Positions 26,055 to 33,782 of a stretch of DNA of 64,000 nt are shown one piece after another. The notes beneath the pieces are model-generated. The model worked only from the letters and a program-made list of their open reading frames with translations, was not told where the DNA came from and did no database searches. Both the position numbers and the translations under genes were made by a program. The stretch is from Halobacteria archaeon HArc-gm2 (GTDB lineage Archaea > Halobacteriota > Halobacteria > Halobacteriales > Haloarculaceae), in contig JAOPKE010000006.1 of the NCBI GenBank assembly GCA_025517465.1, forward strand, positions 124,001 through 188,000. Direction: 5' to 3'. Positions within the stretch are counted from its first letter, which is position 1. The number at the start of each line of letters is the position of its first letter.

Positions 26055-27218
26055 TCAGTCGTCAGTTGCCGGGTCGGGCGGGGACGAATCGAGACTCCCG
26101 GTATCGAAGCCGCCCCAGTCGTACCGTCGCTGGAAGTACAGCGCGACGTGGACCAGCGCGAGCAACACGGGCACCTCGATGAGCGGGCCGACGACGGTGG
26201 CGAAGGCGACGCCGGAGCCGACGCCGAACACCGCGACGGCGACGGCGATCGCGAGTTCGAAGTTGTTCGACGCCGCGGTGAAGCCGATGGCCGTCGTCGT
26301 CGAGTAGTCGGCGCCGATGCCCCGTCCCATCCCGAAGCTGACGAGAAACATCACGACGAAGTAGACGGTCAGCGGCACGGCGATGAGCAGGACGTCGCCC
26401 GGCGCGGCGACGATGTTGCCGCCCTGCGTGGCGAACATCACGACGATGGTGAAGAGCAACGCGACGAGCGTCAGCGGGTCGATCGTCGGGACGAACTCGT
26501 CGTCGTACCACTGCTCGCTCTTCGCGCGTGTGCCGACGTAGCGGGAGAGAAAGCCCGCTGCGAAGGGAATCCCGAGGAAGACGACGATGGCCTCGAACAC
26601 CTGCATCGGGGTGACGTCGAAGGTCGTGATCCCGGCGACGAGTGTCTCCATGCCCAGCAGCGGCGGGAGGAAGAGCGCGAAGAACCAGACGTACACCCCG
26701 TAGGTGACGATCTGGAAGAGGCTGTTGAACGCGACGAGACCGGTGACGTACTCCGTCGACCCGTCGGCGAGTTCGTTCCAGACCAGAACCATCGCGATAC
26801 ACCGGGCCATTCCGATGAACACCAGCCCGAGGAAGTACTCGGGGCGTGCCGGCAGTCCCGGGACCAGGCCGCTGAAGAATATCACCGCGAGCCCGAACAT
26901 CAGCGTCGGGCCGATGAGCCAGTTCTGGACGAGACTCAATCCGAGCACGCGCCAGTTACTGAAGACGGTCCGAAGTTGCGAGTAATCGGCCTTCGCCAGC
27001 GGCGGGTACATCATCAGGACGAGGCCGATTTCGACGAGGTGGAGCTCCTGGATCGGCCGGGTCACCGACGGCGCGACGAAGCCGAGGCCGACGCCGATGG
27101 CCATCGCACCGAAGATCCAGACGGTGAGGTACTTGTCGAGGAAGTCCATCGACCGCGGGTCGCCACAGCTCTCACACTCGCAGTCGGGGCCGTGGTCGTG
27201 GGCGTCGCCGTTACGCAT
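26055..27218 (-). CDS. acr3: Arsenite efflux permease ACR3
   Basis: The 387-residue protein has a Cys/His-rich N-terminus (HDHGPDCECESCGD) and about ten membrane helices. ACR3 features include MYPPLAKADYSQL and GLVFIGMARCIAMVLVWNELADG, in which the conserved Cys of ACR3 lies, and NFELAIAVAVAVFG. It exports arsenite, using the proton-motive force. Its start overlaps the 3' end of arsR by 8 nt. The N-terminal CxCxxC is an unusual extra that may bind As(III). Confidence 0.9.
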   Translation of the reverse strand: MRNGDAHDHGPDCECESCGDPRSMDFLDKYLTVWIFGAMAIGVGLGFVAPSVTRPIQELHLVEIGLVLMMYPPLAKADYSQLRTVFSNWRVLGLSLVQNWLIGPTLMFGLAVIFFSGLVPGLPARPEYFLGLVFIGMARCIAMVLVWNELADGSTEYVTGLVAFNSLFQIVTYGVYVWFFALFLPPLLGMETLVAGITTFDVTPMQVFEAIVVFLGIPFAAGFLSRYVGTRAKSEQWYDDEFVPTIDPLTLVALLFTIVVMFATQGGNIVAAPGDVLLIAVPLTVYFVVMFLVSFGMGRGIGADYSTTTAIGFTAASNNFELAIAVAVAVFGVGSGVAFATVVGPLIEVPVLLALVHVALYFQRRYDWGGFDTGSLDSSPPDPATDD

Positions 27219-27609
27219 CGCTCACGCTCCCCTCGAGCACGGTGACGAGTGCGACCGCGCGATTGGTGGCGCGGTACATCTTCCAGCGCCCGTCCTTCCG
27301 GGCGTCGACGAGGCCGGCGTCGACGAGCGCCGAGAGTGCGTGACTGAGCCCGCTCTCGCTCACGTCGACGACCGCGTGCAGCTCGCAGACGCAGAGTTCC
27401 TCCTCGGCCGCGACGAGGACGCGGACGAGCGTGTACCGCGTCTCGCTGGAGAGCGCCGAGAGCACGCCGAGTTCGGCGTCGACCTGCGCCGTCCCGAGGG
27501 CCGCTTCGAGGGTGCCGAGTTCGTCGAGTCGGCGCTCGACGTCCTCGTTTCGACACTCCCCGAGTTCGTCGTCGAGATATCGCCGCAGTCGGTCCGTCGC
27601 TTGTGCCAT
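27211..27609 (-). CDS. arsR: ArsR-family arsenite-responsive repressor
   Basis: The 132-residue protein is an ArsR winged helix: ALSSETRYTLVRVLVAAEEELCVCELHAVVDVSESGLSHALSALVDAGLVDARKDGRWKMYRAT. The CVC in ELCVCEL is the classical As(III)-binding site. It is the first gene of the arsenic operon and overlaps acr3. A BRE/TATA-like sequence (CGAAACC, then ATTAATT) lies about 27 nt before the start, on the minus strand near 27632-27648. Autoregulation is expected by analogy. Confidence 0.9.
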   Translation of the reverse strand: MAQATDRLRRYLDDELGECRNEDVERRLDELGTLEAALGTAQVDAELGVLSALSSETRYTLVRVLVAAEEELCVCELHAVVDVSESGLSHALSALVDAGLVDARKDGRWKMYRATNRAVALVTVLEGSVSDA

Positions 27610-27851
27610 CGACGAATAGTTGAACAGAACCTGAATTAATGGTTTCGATGTGGTTGGAGAGTAACGGTAGAGTTCCGGATTATCGCCGACAGATTCGATA
27701 TTTGGGGCTGGCTGGTGATATTTAGTTGAGTGAACTCTAAAGCAATCTCCGGTGAGACACGCGACGAACGACGTCCAGCTAGTCCGAGCCAGCGAACGCA
27801 GACTTCCAGAGGATGGCGACCGGTTCGGCTGCGCTGTCCAGGCGGCGCGGA

Positions 27852-28412
27852 CTACTCCGCCGTGGCGACGAGGTAGAACGTCTCCGGACGGACCGCCTCG
27901 TGTTCGATGCGGAACCCGCTCGCCTGGAGCGTCTCCGCCGCCTCGGCAGCCGTGAACCGCTCGTCGAGCGGCGGCCCGTGCTCGCCGCTGCCGGTGGCGG
28001 CCCAGTCCACGACGACGAGGTGCCCGTCCGCCCGGAGTACCCGGTGCACCTCGGCGAGTGCCTCGTCGGTCGCGAACTCGTGGTAGGTCATCGTCGAGAA
28101 CGCGGCGTCGAGGGCACCAGTCTCGAGGGGCAGGTCACCCACACCGGTCGTCAGCAGCTCGACGTTCTGCGGGACGCCTTTCTCGCGGTAGTAGTCGTGC
28201 ATCTCGGCCTGGACGTCGACGGCGTACACCGTGTCCGCGTGCGGGGCGACGTCGTCGGTGTAAAAGCCCGTGCCGCTGCCGAGGTCGGCGACGGTCGCGG
28301 CCGGGGAGAGGTCGAGGCCCCAGACCAGCTCTTCGGCGGAGAGGAACCGATACCGCTGGCCAGCCTGTTCGAGTTTGTCGGCCCGGGACGCGTCGAACGT
28401 GTGGTATCCCAT
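27852..28412 (-). CDS. Class I SAM-dependent methyltransferase
   Basis: I start at ATG 28412, MGYHTFDASRADKLEQAGQRYRF (186 residues); the longer frame has a basic, Ser-rich leader. Motif I is VADLGSGTGFYT, followed by VYAVDVQ, DAAFSTMTYHEF and VLRADGHLVVVDWAA. The substrate is unknown. It stands next to the arsenic operon but lacks the conserved cysteines of ArsM, so arsenite methylation is not supported. A TATTGG-N8-AGAATA palindrome (28421-28440) lies just upstream. Confidence 0.8.
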   Translation of the reverse strand: MGYHTFDASRADKLEQAGQRYRFLSAEELVWGLDLSPAATVADLGSGTGFYTDDVAPHADTVYAVDVQAEMHDYYREKGVPQNVELLTTGVGDLPLETGALDAAFSTMTYHEFATDEALAEVHRVLRADGHLVVVDWAATGSGEHGPPLDERFTAAEAAETLQASGFRIEHEAVRPETFYLVATAE

Positions 28413-28420
28413 GTGGGGAG

Positions 28421-28440
28421 TATTGGGTCCACCAAGAATA
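28421..28440. promoter_or_regulatory. Palindrome upstream of the methyltransferase
   Basis: TATTGG, eight bases, AGAATA. It resembles the 21-bp element but has a one-base-shorter spacer and lies only 8 nt from the start codon, so it could be a repression site. Confidence 0.35.
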
Positions 28441-28597
28441 CTCCTTTCGACCGATTGGCGCCGGGACGGCGGCGATGGCGCGGACGGCCGGCTATCCATT
28501 CGGCGACGAAACAGCGGTGAAAACTGGATATCACACCCTACTGTGCACTCTATCCGGCAGAGAGTGGACCCACCTCGACGAGTGACCGTTCGGACAG

Positions 28598-28618
28598 TAT
28601 TGTGGAGTTCGGGAACAA
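28598..28618 (+). promoter_or_regulatory. 21-bp sulfur-regulon element before the TrmB-like regulator
   Basis: TATTGT, nine bases, GAACAA, ending 35 nt before ATG 28654; CTTAT follows as a likely TATA region. This suggests autoregulation. Confidence 0.65.
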
Positions 28619-28653
28619 CCTTATCGGCACCGGGCTGGAAACGATCGATCGGG

Positions 28654-29091
28654 ATGACCGACGTGGTGACCGAGGACCTGCGACGAGAGCTCCGGTGTGT
28701 CGAGCTCCTGGGGTGTTTCCACGGGCTGAACGAGCGTGACGTGACGGTCTTCGCGATGCTCGCCGACGCCGGGGAACCGGTGACGGTCGACCGGATCGCC
28801 GACGGCCTCGACTGCGAGCGCTCGACAGCGTACCGGTCGGTCTCGCGCTTGCTGGACGCCGACGTGGTCGTGCAGACCCAGGTCAACAACGACCGCGGCG
28901 GCTACTACCACGAGTACGAGCCCCGGGACGCGGCGGCCCTGGCCGACCAGCTGCGACGACGTCTCAACGACCGGTACGCGCGCCTGGGCCGGATGATCGC
29001 GGCGTTCAGGGAACGCCACGTCGCGGACCGGGACTGTCAGTCCGCGGTGAGACGCGATCGGGGAGCGGGACGTGACCGTTCGAATGGGTAG
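28654..29091 (+). CDS. TrmB-like winged-helix regulator with CX5C motif (redox-sensor candidate)
   Basis: The 145-residue protein (ATG 28654) starts with an alpha-helical part containing Cys15-X5-Cys21 within CVELLGCFHGL, followed by a winged helix (VTVDRIADGLDCERSTAYRSVSRLLDADVVVQTQV), the motif GGYYHEY, and a C-terminal helix. The paralogue at 55.4 kb has cysteines at the same positions 15 and 21. From memory the pair resembles OxsR, a thiol-based TrmB/ArsR-type regulator of oxidant response in Haloferax volcanii. The gene carries its own 21-bp element and lies just upstream of thioredoxin. Confidence 0.8.
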   Translation: MTDVVTEDLRRELRCVELLGCFHGLNERDVTVFAMLADAGEPVTVDRIADGLDCERSTAYRSVSRLLDADVVVQTQVNNDRGGYYHEYEPRDAAALADQLRRRLNDRYARLGRMIAAFRERHVADRDCQSAVRRDRGAGRDRSNG

Positions 29092-29138
29092 CCCCGCGTT
29101 TCTCCCCACCGTGTTGCCCCGCGCATCTCCCCCAGGTG

Positions 29139-29159
29139 TATTGTATAAATCGTGCAAAA
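29139..29159 (+). promoter_or_regulatory. 21-bp sulfur-regulon element before thioredoxin
   Basis: TATTGT, nine bases, GCAAAA, ending 33 nt before ATG 29193. Confidence 0.65.
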
Positions 29160-29192
29160 CAACTAAGGGTGCCCGCGCCGAATTGACTGCCG

Positions 29193-29612
29193 ATGACCGA
29201 GGACGAAGCCCTCGAGGAGATCCGCCAACAGAAGATCGAAGAACTCCGCGACCAGACCGGTGACGCGGACGGGGAGTCGACCGCGGAGTCGGCCCCGGCA
29301 GAACCCGTCCCGGTAAACGGGGCCGCGGAGCTGAACGACGTCGTCGGGAACCACGACGTGGTTCTGGCCGACTTCTACGCGGACTGGTGTGGCCCGTGTC
29401 AGATGCTCGAACCCGTCGTCGAGTCCATCGCCGCCGAGACGGCCGCGACGGTCGTGAAGGTCGACGTCGACGCCAACCAGCGACTCGCTTCGGAGTACGG
29501 CGTTCGCGGCGTTCCGACGCTCGTCCTCTTCGCCGACGGAGAGCCCGCCGAGCGACTCGTCGGGATGCAGGACGAGGCGCAACTGCGCACCACGGTCGAG
29601 AACTACGCCTGA
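29193..29612 (+). CDS. trxA: Thioredoxin
   Basis: The 139-residue protein has a charged N-terminal extension of about 40 residues, then a complete thioredoxin fold with WCGPC at 65-69, KVDVDANQRLASEYGVRGVPTLVLF with the cis-proline (VPT), and G-x-x-x-x-x-L near the end. It reduces protein disulfides and is a likely electron donor for peroxiredoxin and ArsC. The second thioredoxin at 58.9 kb is very similar in the core. Both genes carry a 21-bp element at the same distance. Confidence 0.93.
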   Translation: MTEDEALEEIRQQKIEELRDQTGDADGESTAESAPAEPVPVNGAAELNDVVGNHDVVLADFYADWCGPCQMLEPVVESIAAETAATVVKVDVDANQRLASEYGVRGVPTLVLFADGEPAERLVGMQDEAQLRTTVENYA

Positions 29613-29622
29613 GTAGGCGTCA

Positions 29623-29698
29623 CCGGTCGGACTGGACGCTCCCGGTTGGACTGGACGCTCCCGGTTGGACTGGACGCTCGTGGTCGGACTGGACGCTC
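29623..29698. repeat. Tandem repeat, 19-bp unit, four copies
   Basis: Units start at 29623, 29642, 29661 and 29680 with core GGACTGGACGCTC. They sit between the thioredoxin and DsbA-like genes. Confidence 0.9.
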
Positions 29699-29763
29699 GC
29701 GGCCGCCGTCTCTCGATCGGACCGAAAAACCCTTCGGTGGAGCGGGAATAGGATTGTCCATCG

Positions 29764-30501
29764 ATGGACGAAGGGAGCAATATTACGCGGCGTCGAGCGC
29801 TCCTCGCGGGCGGTGGAACGCTCCTGTTCGGTGGCGGCGTCGCGTACGCCGCCTCGCGCTCCGGGTCGAACGAGCAGGCGTACGTTCCCTCGAACTTCCA
29901 CACGAGCGAGGAGACGACCGGCTTCGGGGTCGAACTCGCCGGGCGACCGATCGTCGGTGAGCCCGACGCGCCCGTGGACGTCTACTACTGGACGGACTAC
30001 CTCTGCCCGTTCTGCAAGGAGTTCGAGCGGGAGACGCTCCCCGACATCGGGACGGACTACGTCGAGACGGGCGACGTCAGAGTCGTCTTTCTCTCCTATC
30101 CCAACATCGGGGAGTACTCGCTGCCGGCCGCCGTCTGGAGTCGCTGTGTGTGGGACCAGGTCGCCGAGACGCAGCCGGCGGCGTACTGGCACTGGCACGA
30201 GTCGGCGTTCGACGCCCAGTCCGAGTCCGGACACGACTGGGCCGACGAGGAGACGTTCGCCGGGATCACGGAGGAGACCGAGAACGTCGAGCGCTCGGCG
30301 GTGGACGACTGCCGCGAGAACCGCGGCGACGCCGTCCAGGAGAGCATCGACGTCGACCTCCAGACCGGCCGCTCGGCGGGACTTCAGGGAACCCCGGGAT
30401 TCGTCCTCTACAACCGCGAGGCCGACGTCGCCGGGAAGATGGTCGGTGCCCATCCGTACGAGAACTTCGCGAACGCTATCGACCAGATCCGAGACGCATG
30501 A
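29764..30501 (+). CDS. DsbA-family thiol oxidoreductase, Tat-exported
   Basis: The 245-residue protein begins with a twin-arginine signal (RRRALLAGGG) and a hydrophobic segment (about 12-30), so it is exported. The thioredoxin-like domain has CPFC at 81-84 in YWTDYLCPFCKEFE, as in DsbA and related thiol-disulfide oxidoreductases, and a cis-Pro region GTPGFVLYN near 205. It probably oxidises or reduces thiols at the cell surface. Its stop overlaps the ATG of the next membrane-protein gene as ATGA, which points to a joint role. Confidence 0.88.
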   Translation: MDEGSNITRRRALLAGGGTLLFGGGVAYAASRSGSNEQAYVPSNFHTSEETTGFGVELAGRPIVGEPDAPVDVYYWTDYLCPFCKEFERETLPDIGTDYVETGDVRVVFLSYPNIGEYSLPAAVWSRCVWDQVAETQPAAYWHWHESAFDAQSESGHDWADEETFAGITEETENVERSAVDDCRENRGDAVQESIDVDLQTGRSAGLQGTPGFVLYNREADVAGKMVGAHPYENFANAIDQIRDA

Positions 30502-31145
30502 ACGGACGGGCTGATACAGACGGACGGGCTGACCCTGAGGGACGCGCTGGTGCGGACGGACGCGCTGGTGCGGACGGACGCGCTGGTGCGGACGGACGCG
30601 CTGGTGCGGACGGACGCGCTGGTGCTGATGGGCGCCGCTGGCTCCGGGCGGTCGGCGACGCGGTCGCCTACCCACTCACCTCGAACGGTCGGTTACTCGT
30701 CGCCGGCGTCGCCACGGCGGCGACCTACGCCGTCCTCGTCCTGAGCAGTTTCCCCCAGTTCTCGCTGCAGCTCCTGACGAACGACCCCACGGACCTCCCG
30801 TACGCGCTGGTGACGCTCACGCGAGAGGCCTACCTGACGACCGGCTGGCTGGGCCTCGCGCTCCTCACGGCGTACGCGCTCCTGACGGGCGTCGCGGTGA
30901 CGAACGCCGTCACCCTCGTCCGTCGTGCTCGGCGGCGGAGCGCCTCGACGCTCGTCGGGGTCGTCCCCGGTCTGCTGGCCGCTGGCTGTGCGAGTTGCGG
31001 TGCGGGCGTCCTCGGTGCGCTGGGCTTCGTCGGCGCGATGGCCGCGCTGCCGTTCGACGGCAATCTCCTTCGAGTCGGCGGGATTCTCCTGCTCCTGTTC
31101 TTCCTGGGCCGGTCGGGAGACCCGCGGACCTGCGCGATACAGTGA
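30498..31145 (+). CDS. Membrane protein with GRAGAD repeat and intramembrane CxxC
   Basis: ATG 30498 overlaps the stop of the DsbA-like gene (215 residues). Residues about 10-45 are a six-residue GRAGAD repeat encoded by an 18-bp tandem repeat. Four membrane helices follow; the third contains GCASCGAGVLGALG, with two Cys close together in the membrane. This resembles small haloarchaeal membrane proteins of unknown function. Coupling with the DsbA-like protein suggests that it passes electrons or thiols across the membrane, which is inference. Confidence 0.65.
   Translation: MNGRADTDGRADPEGRAGADGRAGADGRAGADGRAGADGRAGADGRRWLRAVGDAVAYPLTSNGRLLVAGVATAATYAVLVLSSFPQFSLQLLTNDPTDLPYALVTLTREAYLTTGWLGLALLTAYALLTGVAVTNAVTLVRRARRRSASTLVGVVPGLLAAGCASCGAGVLGALGFVGAMAALPFDGNLLRVGGILLLLFFLGRSGDPRTCAIQ
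30541..30630. repeat. In-frame tandem repeat, 18-bp unit, five copies
   Basis: Units start at 30541, 30559, 30577, 30595 and 30613; each encodes six residues (GRAGAD in register). It lies inside the membrane-protein gene just downstream of another minisatellite at 29.6 kb. Confidence 0.9.
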
Positions 31146-31198
31146 GTCGAATCCATGTATGGAACACACCGACGAGATGATTGGGTGGTGACTCACTG

Positions 31199-31612
31199 AT
31201 GTCTCTGCCCTATCCAGTCCTGCTCAAGAGCGTCGGCGCCGGCGTCGGTGCCTTCCTGCTGTTCGGGACGGTGACCGGCCTCGTGCCGAACCCGGTGTAC
31301 GTCCGGATGGTCCCGAGTACGCCCGCCGACTACCTGTTTCTGGTCGCGACGTCGGCCTTCGCCGCGGCGTTCGTCTACCAGCGCTCCATCGTCGACCAGC
31401 CGGTCGGGGACCGGTTCGCGACCGGCGGGATCGTCGGTGGCTTCCTGGCCTTTGGCTGCCCTATCTGTAACGCCGTCTTGCTCGCGCTGTTCAGTTCCTC
31501 CGCGCTCATGACCTATTTCGACCCGTACCGGCCGCTGCTCGGCGTCCTCAGCGTCGCCGCCTTCGGCGCGATACTGTACTACCAGCGGAAGAAGGGGTGT
31601 GAGACGTGTTGA
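31199..31612 (+). CDS. Small membrane protein with GCPIC motif
   Basis: The 137-residue protein starts at ATG 31199. It has three to four membrane segments and the motif GGFLAFGCPICNAVLLALFSSS in the third, with another Cys pair (GCETC) at the C-terminus. The Cys pattern echoes the preceding gene. The family is unrecognised. Location in the thioredoxin/DsbA cluster suggests thiol chemistry at the membrane. Confidence 0.65.
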   Translation: MSLPYPVLLKSVGAGVGAFLLFGTVTGLVPNPVYVRMVPSTPADYLFLVATSAFAAAFVYQRSIVDQPVGDRFATGGIVGGFLAFGCPICNAVLLALFSSSALMTYFDPYRPLLGVLSVAAFGAILYYQRKKGCETC

Positions 31613-31711
31613 GTCCGTCCCGGAACGGCCCGTGCTGGGATGGACCGACGCCTCGGTCCCCGGTGCGACCCGAAGATAGATGGAACGTTCCCTCGTCAGG
31701 TGATCGTACAG

Positions 31712-31990
31712 ATGCGTGACTCGGAGCCCAGTGAAACGACCGAGCCCAGCGAAACGACCGAGTCCGACGACGGGTCGCGGTGGTCGCTGCTCGGCGTCGG
31801 CGGTGCACTGAGTCTCTGCTGTCTCTTCACGGCGCCCGCCGTGACCGGTGCCGCGAGCGGCGTGACCGCGGGCGGCGCGACGGCCGCTCTCGGCGCGACG
31901 CTCCTCCAGATCGCGGTTGCGGCGCTGGCCGTCGGCGTCGCCGGCGCCGCCGTCCGGTGGCGGTCCGGTTCGCGCAGTTGCGACACCTAG
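31712..31990 (+). CDS. Small two-helix membrane protein
   Basis: The 92-residue protein starts at ATG 31712; the longer frame upstream contains no haloarchaeal signal. A Ser/Thr/Glu-rich head (EPSETTEPSETTES) precedes two Ala/Gly-rich helices, the first with LCCLF. No function is recognised. It is the last gene in the run of small Cys-containing membrane proteins. Confidence 0.55.
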   Translation: MRDSEPSETTEPSETTESDDGSRWSLLGVGGALSLCCLFTAPAVTGAASGVTAGGATAALGATLLQIAVAALAVGVAGAAVRWRSGSRSCDT

Positions 31991-32079
31991 CTTTCGTCCG
32001 AATCTCGCGGGCCTGAGCACTTACCACTGGCATCGGCCAGGCGCGGTGCCAGTGAGGTTGGAACAGAGACACACCACAT

Positions 32080-32092
32080 TTGCAAGTGAAGC
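32080..32092 (-). repeat. GCTTCACTTGCAA box, copy 1
   Basis: Exact reverse complement of the box at 32267-32279. Confidence 0.7.
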
Positions 32093-32266
32093 TGAAAATT
32101 GCGCCCCTCCAACTCACAGACAGGAACCGTATGAAATTCCGAACATCACGAGAAGGTCAGCTAGACCGTCTTTTACGGTTAGATTGACGTCCAGGACCGA
32201 TCGTAACATGTCACAGCTTTAGATGAAACAGTGGACTGTTGTCCGATCTAGTATCGCTGTTCTCAC

Positions 32267-32279
32267 GCTTCACTTGCAA
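32267..32279 (+). repeat. GCTTCACTTGCAA box, copy 2
   Basis: Pairs exactly, as an inverted repeat, with 32080-32092; a degenerate TTTCACTTGAA follows at 32300. Confidence 0.7.
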
Positions 32280-32450
32280 GAGTGGTGTCTGTCTGTACAT
32301 TTCACTTGAAACAGCTGAGTTAATCATTTTAAATTCAAATATTACAGAACACATGTGTGAGGTGGAAGTTCGATCGGAAGCGGCGGATCTTCCGTAACAA
32401 TGACGCTATGGGGTGAATCTTGCCGACCGGAGACGATCGAAGAGCGTGAT

Positions 32451-33029
32451 TCACGAGCGGGATTCAGCACACTCGACGAGGTCGTCCTCGGTCGTCCACC
32501 GGCAGAGACGCCCGACGTCGTCGAGCATTTCGAAGATCGCCGTCTGCATTCCGCTGTAGGGATTGTCGACGTCGACGCTCGTGTCGATCGTGTCCGCATC
32601 CGCCGTGTCGTACTCGCGTTTGAACACGTGGGTCTTCGTGAAATACTCCTCGAGGGCCGTGAAGTAGCCCTGCTCGACGAGGAAGCCGCCCTGAGAGTGT
32701 TCGGCGACGCCCACGATACAGTCCGTGTAATCCGCGAGTAGCCGGAATTTGAGGTAGGTGTTGGTCCACTCGCTCCGAATGTCGACCATCAGGAACGCGT
32801 ACGCACCGGGCTGTCGGTTGAGACGGTCTTTCACGAGCTGGAGATGCCGGATTTCGTGTTTCCCGTAGCTGCCGAGAACGAAGTACGAGTTCTCAGCCGC
32901 GAAGATCGGTGTGAGCTCCGCCACACTCTGTTTCAGCGCTTCGTACTCCGCCGGCGTGAGTGAGGCCTCGTGCAGATACTCGTCGGCCTTCTCCGCGAGT
33001 TCGTCCACAGTGACCGGATCCCCGCTCAT
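32451..33029 (-). CDS. Hypothetical protein, divergent from an HTH gene
   Basis: The 192-residue soluble protein contains YFVLGSYGKHEIRHLQLVKDRLN and YAFLMVDIRSEWTNTYLKFRLLADYTDCIVGVAEHSQGGFLVEQGYFTALEEYF. The alternating hydrophobic strands, the conserved Asp, and the GGFLVEQG segment recall a nucleotide-hydrolase or nucleoside-deoxyribosyltransferase/TIR-like fold, but this is a weak impression. I do not assign a function. The divergent gene is a winged-helix regulator. Confidence 0.55.
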   Translation of the reverse strand: MSGDPVTVDELAEKADEYLHEASLTPAEYEALKQSVAELTPIFAAENSYFVLGSYGKHEIRHLQLVKDRLNRQPGAYAFLMVDIRSEWTNTYLKFRLLADYTDCIVGVAEHSQGGFLVEQGYFTALEEYFTKTHVFKREYDTADADTIDTSVDVDNPYSGMQTAIFEMLDDVGRLCRWTTEDDLVECAESRS

Positions 33030-33145
33030 CTAGTCCGGCATTCTCCTGACCTTCGCTTCAATGTGGCGAACACATTGCCGACCGAATCGTATCTGTACGC
33101 ATCGCTTTCAACCGATTCGCATTTTAGCGAAACGCATTTGTACGT

Positions 33146-33162
33146 ACTACACGAACTGTAGT
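33146..33162. promoter_or_regulatory. Palindrome ACTACA-N5-TGTAGT before the HTH gene
   Basis: A perfect 6-bp inverted repeat with a five-base spacer ends 3 nt before ATG 33166. It could be the operator of that regulator. Confidence 0.5.
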
Positions 33163-33165
33163 GTA

Positions 33166-33576
33166 ATGAGTACCTCCGACCACACGCCGAGCGACCTGGA
33201 GTCCGTCCGGGAGCGGCTCAACGTCGTCACACAGGAGACGCGATTCGCGCTCCTCCAGGACATCATCGGGCATCCGTCGGAACTGCCGACGCTGAAGGAA
33301 CTCGATTACGTCAACCCGAGCAAGAGCCAGACGACGATTCGGCAGCACCTTCAGCAACTCGTCGACGCAGGTGTCGTCGAGGAGGTGCTGCTCCCGGAGG
33401 ACCGCCGGCAGAACGACTTGCCGTACAAGTTCTACGGAATCAGCGAGAGCGGGCGGCCGTTCCTCGAGGAGCACAACCTTCTTCGAGCACGGGAGACACT
33501 CCGAGAGGTGTACGACCGGGTGGAGAAGACCGACGAGATCGAACGATACGAGACCGCTCCGCGACCTGAGCGATAA
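33166..33576 (+). CDS. Small winged-helix regulator
   Basis: The 136-residue protein has TQETRFALLQDIIGHPSELPTLKELDYVNPSKSQTTIRQHLQQLVDAGVVEEVLLPE and KFYGISESGRPFLEEHNL, a winged helix followed by a helix that probably dimerises. It is a shorter relative of the regulator at 23.8 kb. A palindrome lies just before its start, and the unknown gene at 32.5 kb is divergent. Target genes may include the flavoprotein downstream. Confidence 0.8.
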   Translation: MSTSDHTPSDLESVRERLNVVTQETRFALLQDIIGHPSELPTLKELDYVNPSKSQTTIRQHLQQLVDAGVVEEVLLPEDRRQNDLPYKFYGISESGRPFLEEHNLLRARETLREVYDRVEKTDEIERYETAPRPER

Positions 33577-33782
33577 CAGGTCCTCTGAGCGGTCGTATCG
33601 GTTCGACTCCGACTTCTGGCGGCGTCGATACCGGTCGATACGGACGCGCCGAAGCCGCTGTTTCCGTCCGGCTGAGTGTGTAGGCGGTCAAGGCGACTGC
33701 CCCGGGGCTTGACCCCGGGGTGAGTTCACAGTAGTGGGAATTCCAGGGAATACTTTTGGCGCTACTGCCCCTATCCCCACGT

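Larger units (their letters stand above)
31991..32450. other. Intergenic region with inverted GCTTCACTTGCAA boxes
   Basis: About 460 nt, AT-richer than the surroundings (especially 32310-32345). A perfect 13-nt inverted pair sits at 32080-32092 and 32267-32279, with a related TTTCACTTGAA at 32300-32310. No gene is supported. Possible roles are an operator cluster or a small origin. Confidence 0.5.

Noticed and set aside
27852-28412. Arsenite methyltransferase (ArsM)
   Set aside because: It adjoins the arsenic operon but lacks the conserved cysteines needed for arsenite binding.
29623-29698. Tandem 19-bp repeats considered as a CRISPR array
   Set aside because: The units are adjacent with no spacers and are too short for CRISPR repeats; no cas genes are present. 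The same applies to the arrays at 16.8, 30.5, 42.4 and 61.7 kb.
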